Assembly: GCF_005434965.1 (NCBI RefSeq)
Contig: NZ_SKCI01000003.1
Location: 434,001 to 498,000 of the forward strand
Direction: 5' to 3'
Origin: Marimonas lutisalis
GTDB lineage: Bacteria; Pseudomonadota; Alphaproteobacteria; Rhodobacterales; Rhodobacteraceae
DNA: 64,000 nt
The notes under the pieces were generated by a model. It did not search any database. It worked only from the letters and a program-made list of their open reading frames with translations, and had not been told where the DNA came from. Shown piece by piece: positions 63,971 to 64,000 of the stretch (position 1 is its first letter; the number at the start of each line of letters is the position of its first letter). The translations under genes and the position numbers were made by a program.

Positions 63971-64000
63971 CCACCCTACCCACCTCGACCGAAAAGAAAC
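63967..64000 (+). CDS. soeB: Start of the next gene, probably iron-sulfur subunit soeB (3' end outside window)
   Basis: ATG 63967 overlaps the soeA stop (ATGA) after GGGGAGG, and the frame MTTLPTSTEKK stays open to the window end. Only 11 codons are visible. The assignment as the 4Fe-4S ferredoxin-like subunit rests solely on the usual soeA-soeB-soeC order. Confidence 0.45.
   Translation, partial: MTTLPTSTEKK

Overview
The window is about 64 kb of high-GC DNA with tightly packed genes, many joined by ATGA-type overlaps. The gene content points to an alphaproteobacterium of the Rhodobacteraceae (Roseobacter group): a full aerobic phenylacetate (paa) cluster, a cytoplasmic SoeA-type molybdoenzyme, a large surface-polysaccharide locus, and two copies of a short palindromic intergenic repeat whose core reads GAAATACCTCGGGG. 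This placement is inferred from gene content and sequence style, not from a database search. I saw no rRNA, tRNA, CRISPR array, transposase or phage gene.

Layout. (1) 1-6.4 kb: end of an unrecognised Ala/Glu-rich protein, an FAD oxidoreductase, hpd (4-hydroxyphenylpyruvate dioxygenase) divergent from an Lrp/AsnC regulator, and a CPA2 K+/H+ antiporter. (2) 5.6-18.4 kb: phenylacetate catabolism in three transcription blocks: paaZ-paaX (minus), paaG-paaI-paaK-tetR (plus), and thiolase-paaABCDE plus an extra ferritin-like PaaA/PaaC homologue (minus). Two small paralogous secreted proteins sit between the blocks, and the second has an apparent -1 frame change inside its signal peptide. Two regulators (PaaX and TetR type) and two CCG...CGG palindromes upstream of the divergent blocks suggest the control circuit. 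(3) 18.5-25 kb: an rRNA methyltransferase, an enoyl-CoA hydratase, and an acyltransferase-GMC oxidoreductase-SDR operon. (4) 25-60 kb: an exopolysaccharide locus with a WecG/TagA-type transferase, several GT2 and GT4 glycosyltransferases, Gfo/Idh and epimerase sugar-nucleotide enzymes (as a split pair and as a fusion), a tyrosine-kinase-like CpsD, Wzz, a Wzx-type flippase, a Wzy-like polymerase, an ExoY-type initiating transferase, and a large secreted SGNH/glycosidase/RTX protein. (5) 61-64 kb: soeA and the start of a likely soeB.

The most notable element is a four-gene minus-strand operon (48129 to 35421) inside the polysaccharide locus. It encodes a single-module PKS (KS-AT-KR-DH-ACP-TE, with KR before DH), a GT2 glycosyltransferase, an NRPS with architecture formyltransferase-A(luciferase-like monooxygenase inserted)-PCP, and a Sfp/EntD-type phosphopantetheinyl transferase. 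The adenylation pocket reads D-I-L-Q-M-G-M-I-W-K, close to the glycine code. My reading is that the NRPS loads and N-formylates glycine, possibly oxidises it, and passes it to the PKS for one malonyl extension, with TE release. The nearby glycosyltransferase raises the possibility that the product is glycosylated or attached to the surface polysaccharide. The chemistry is inference; the domains and active-site residues are seen directly.
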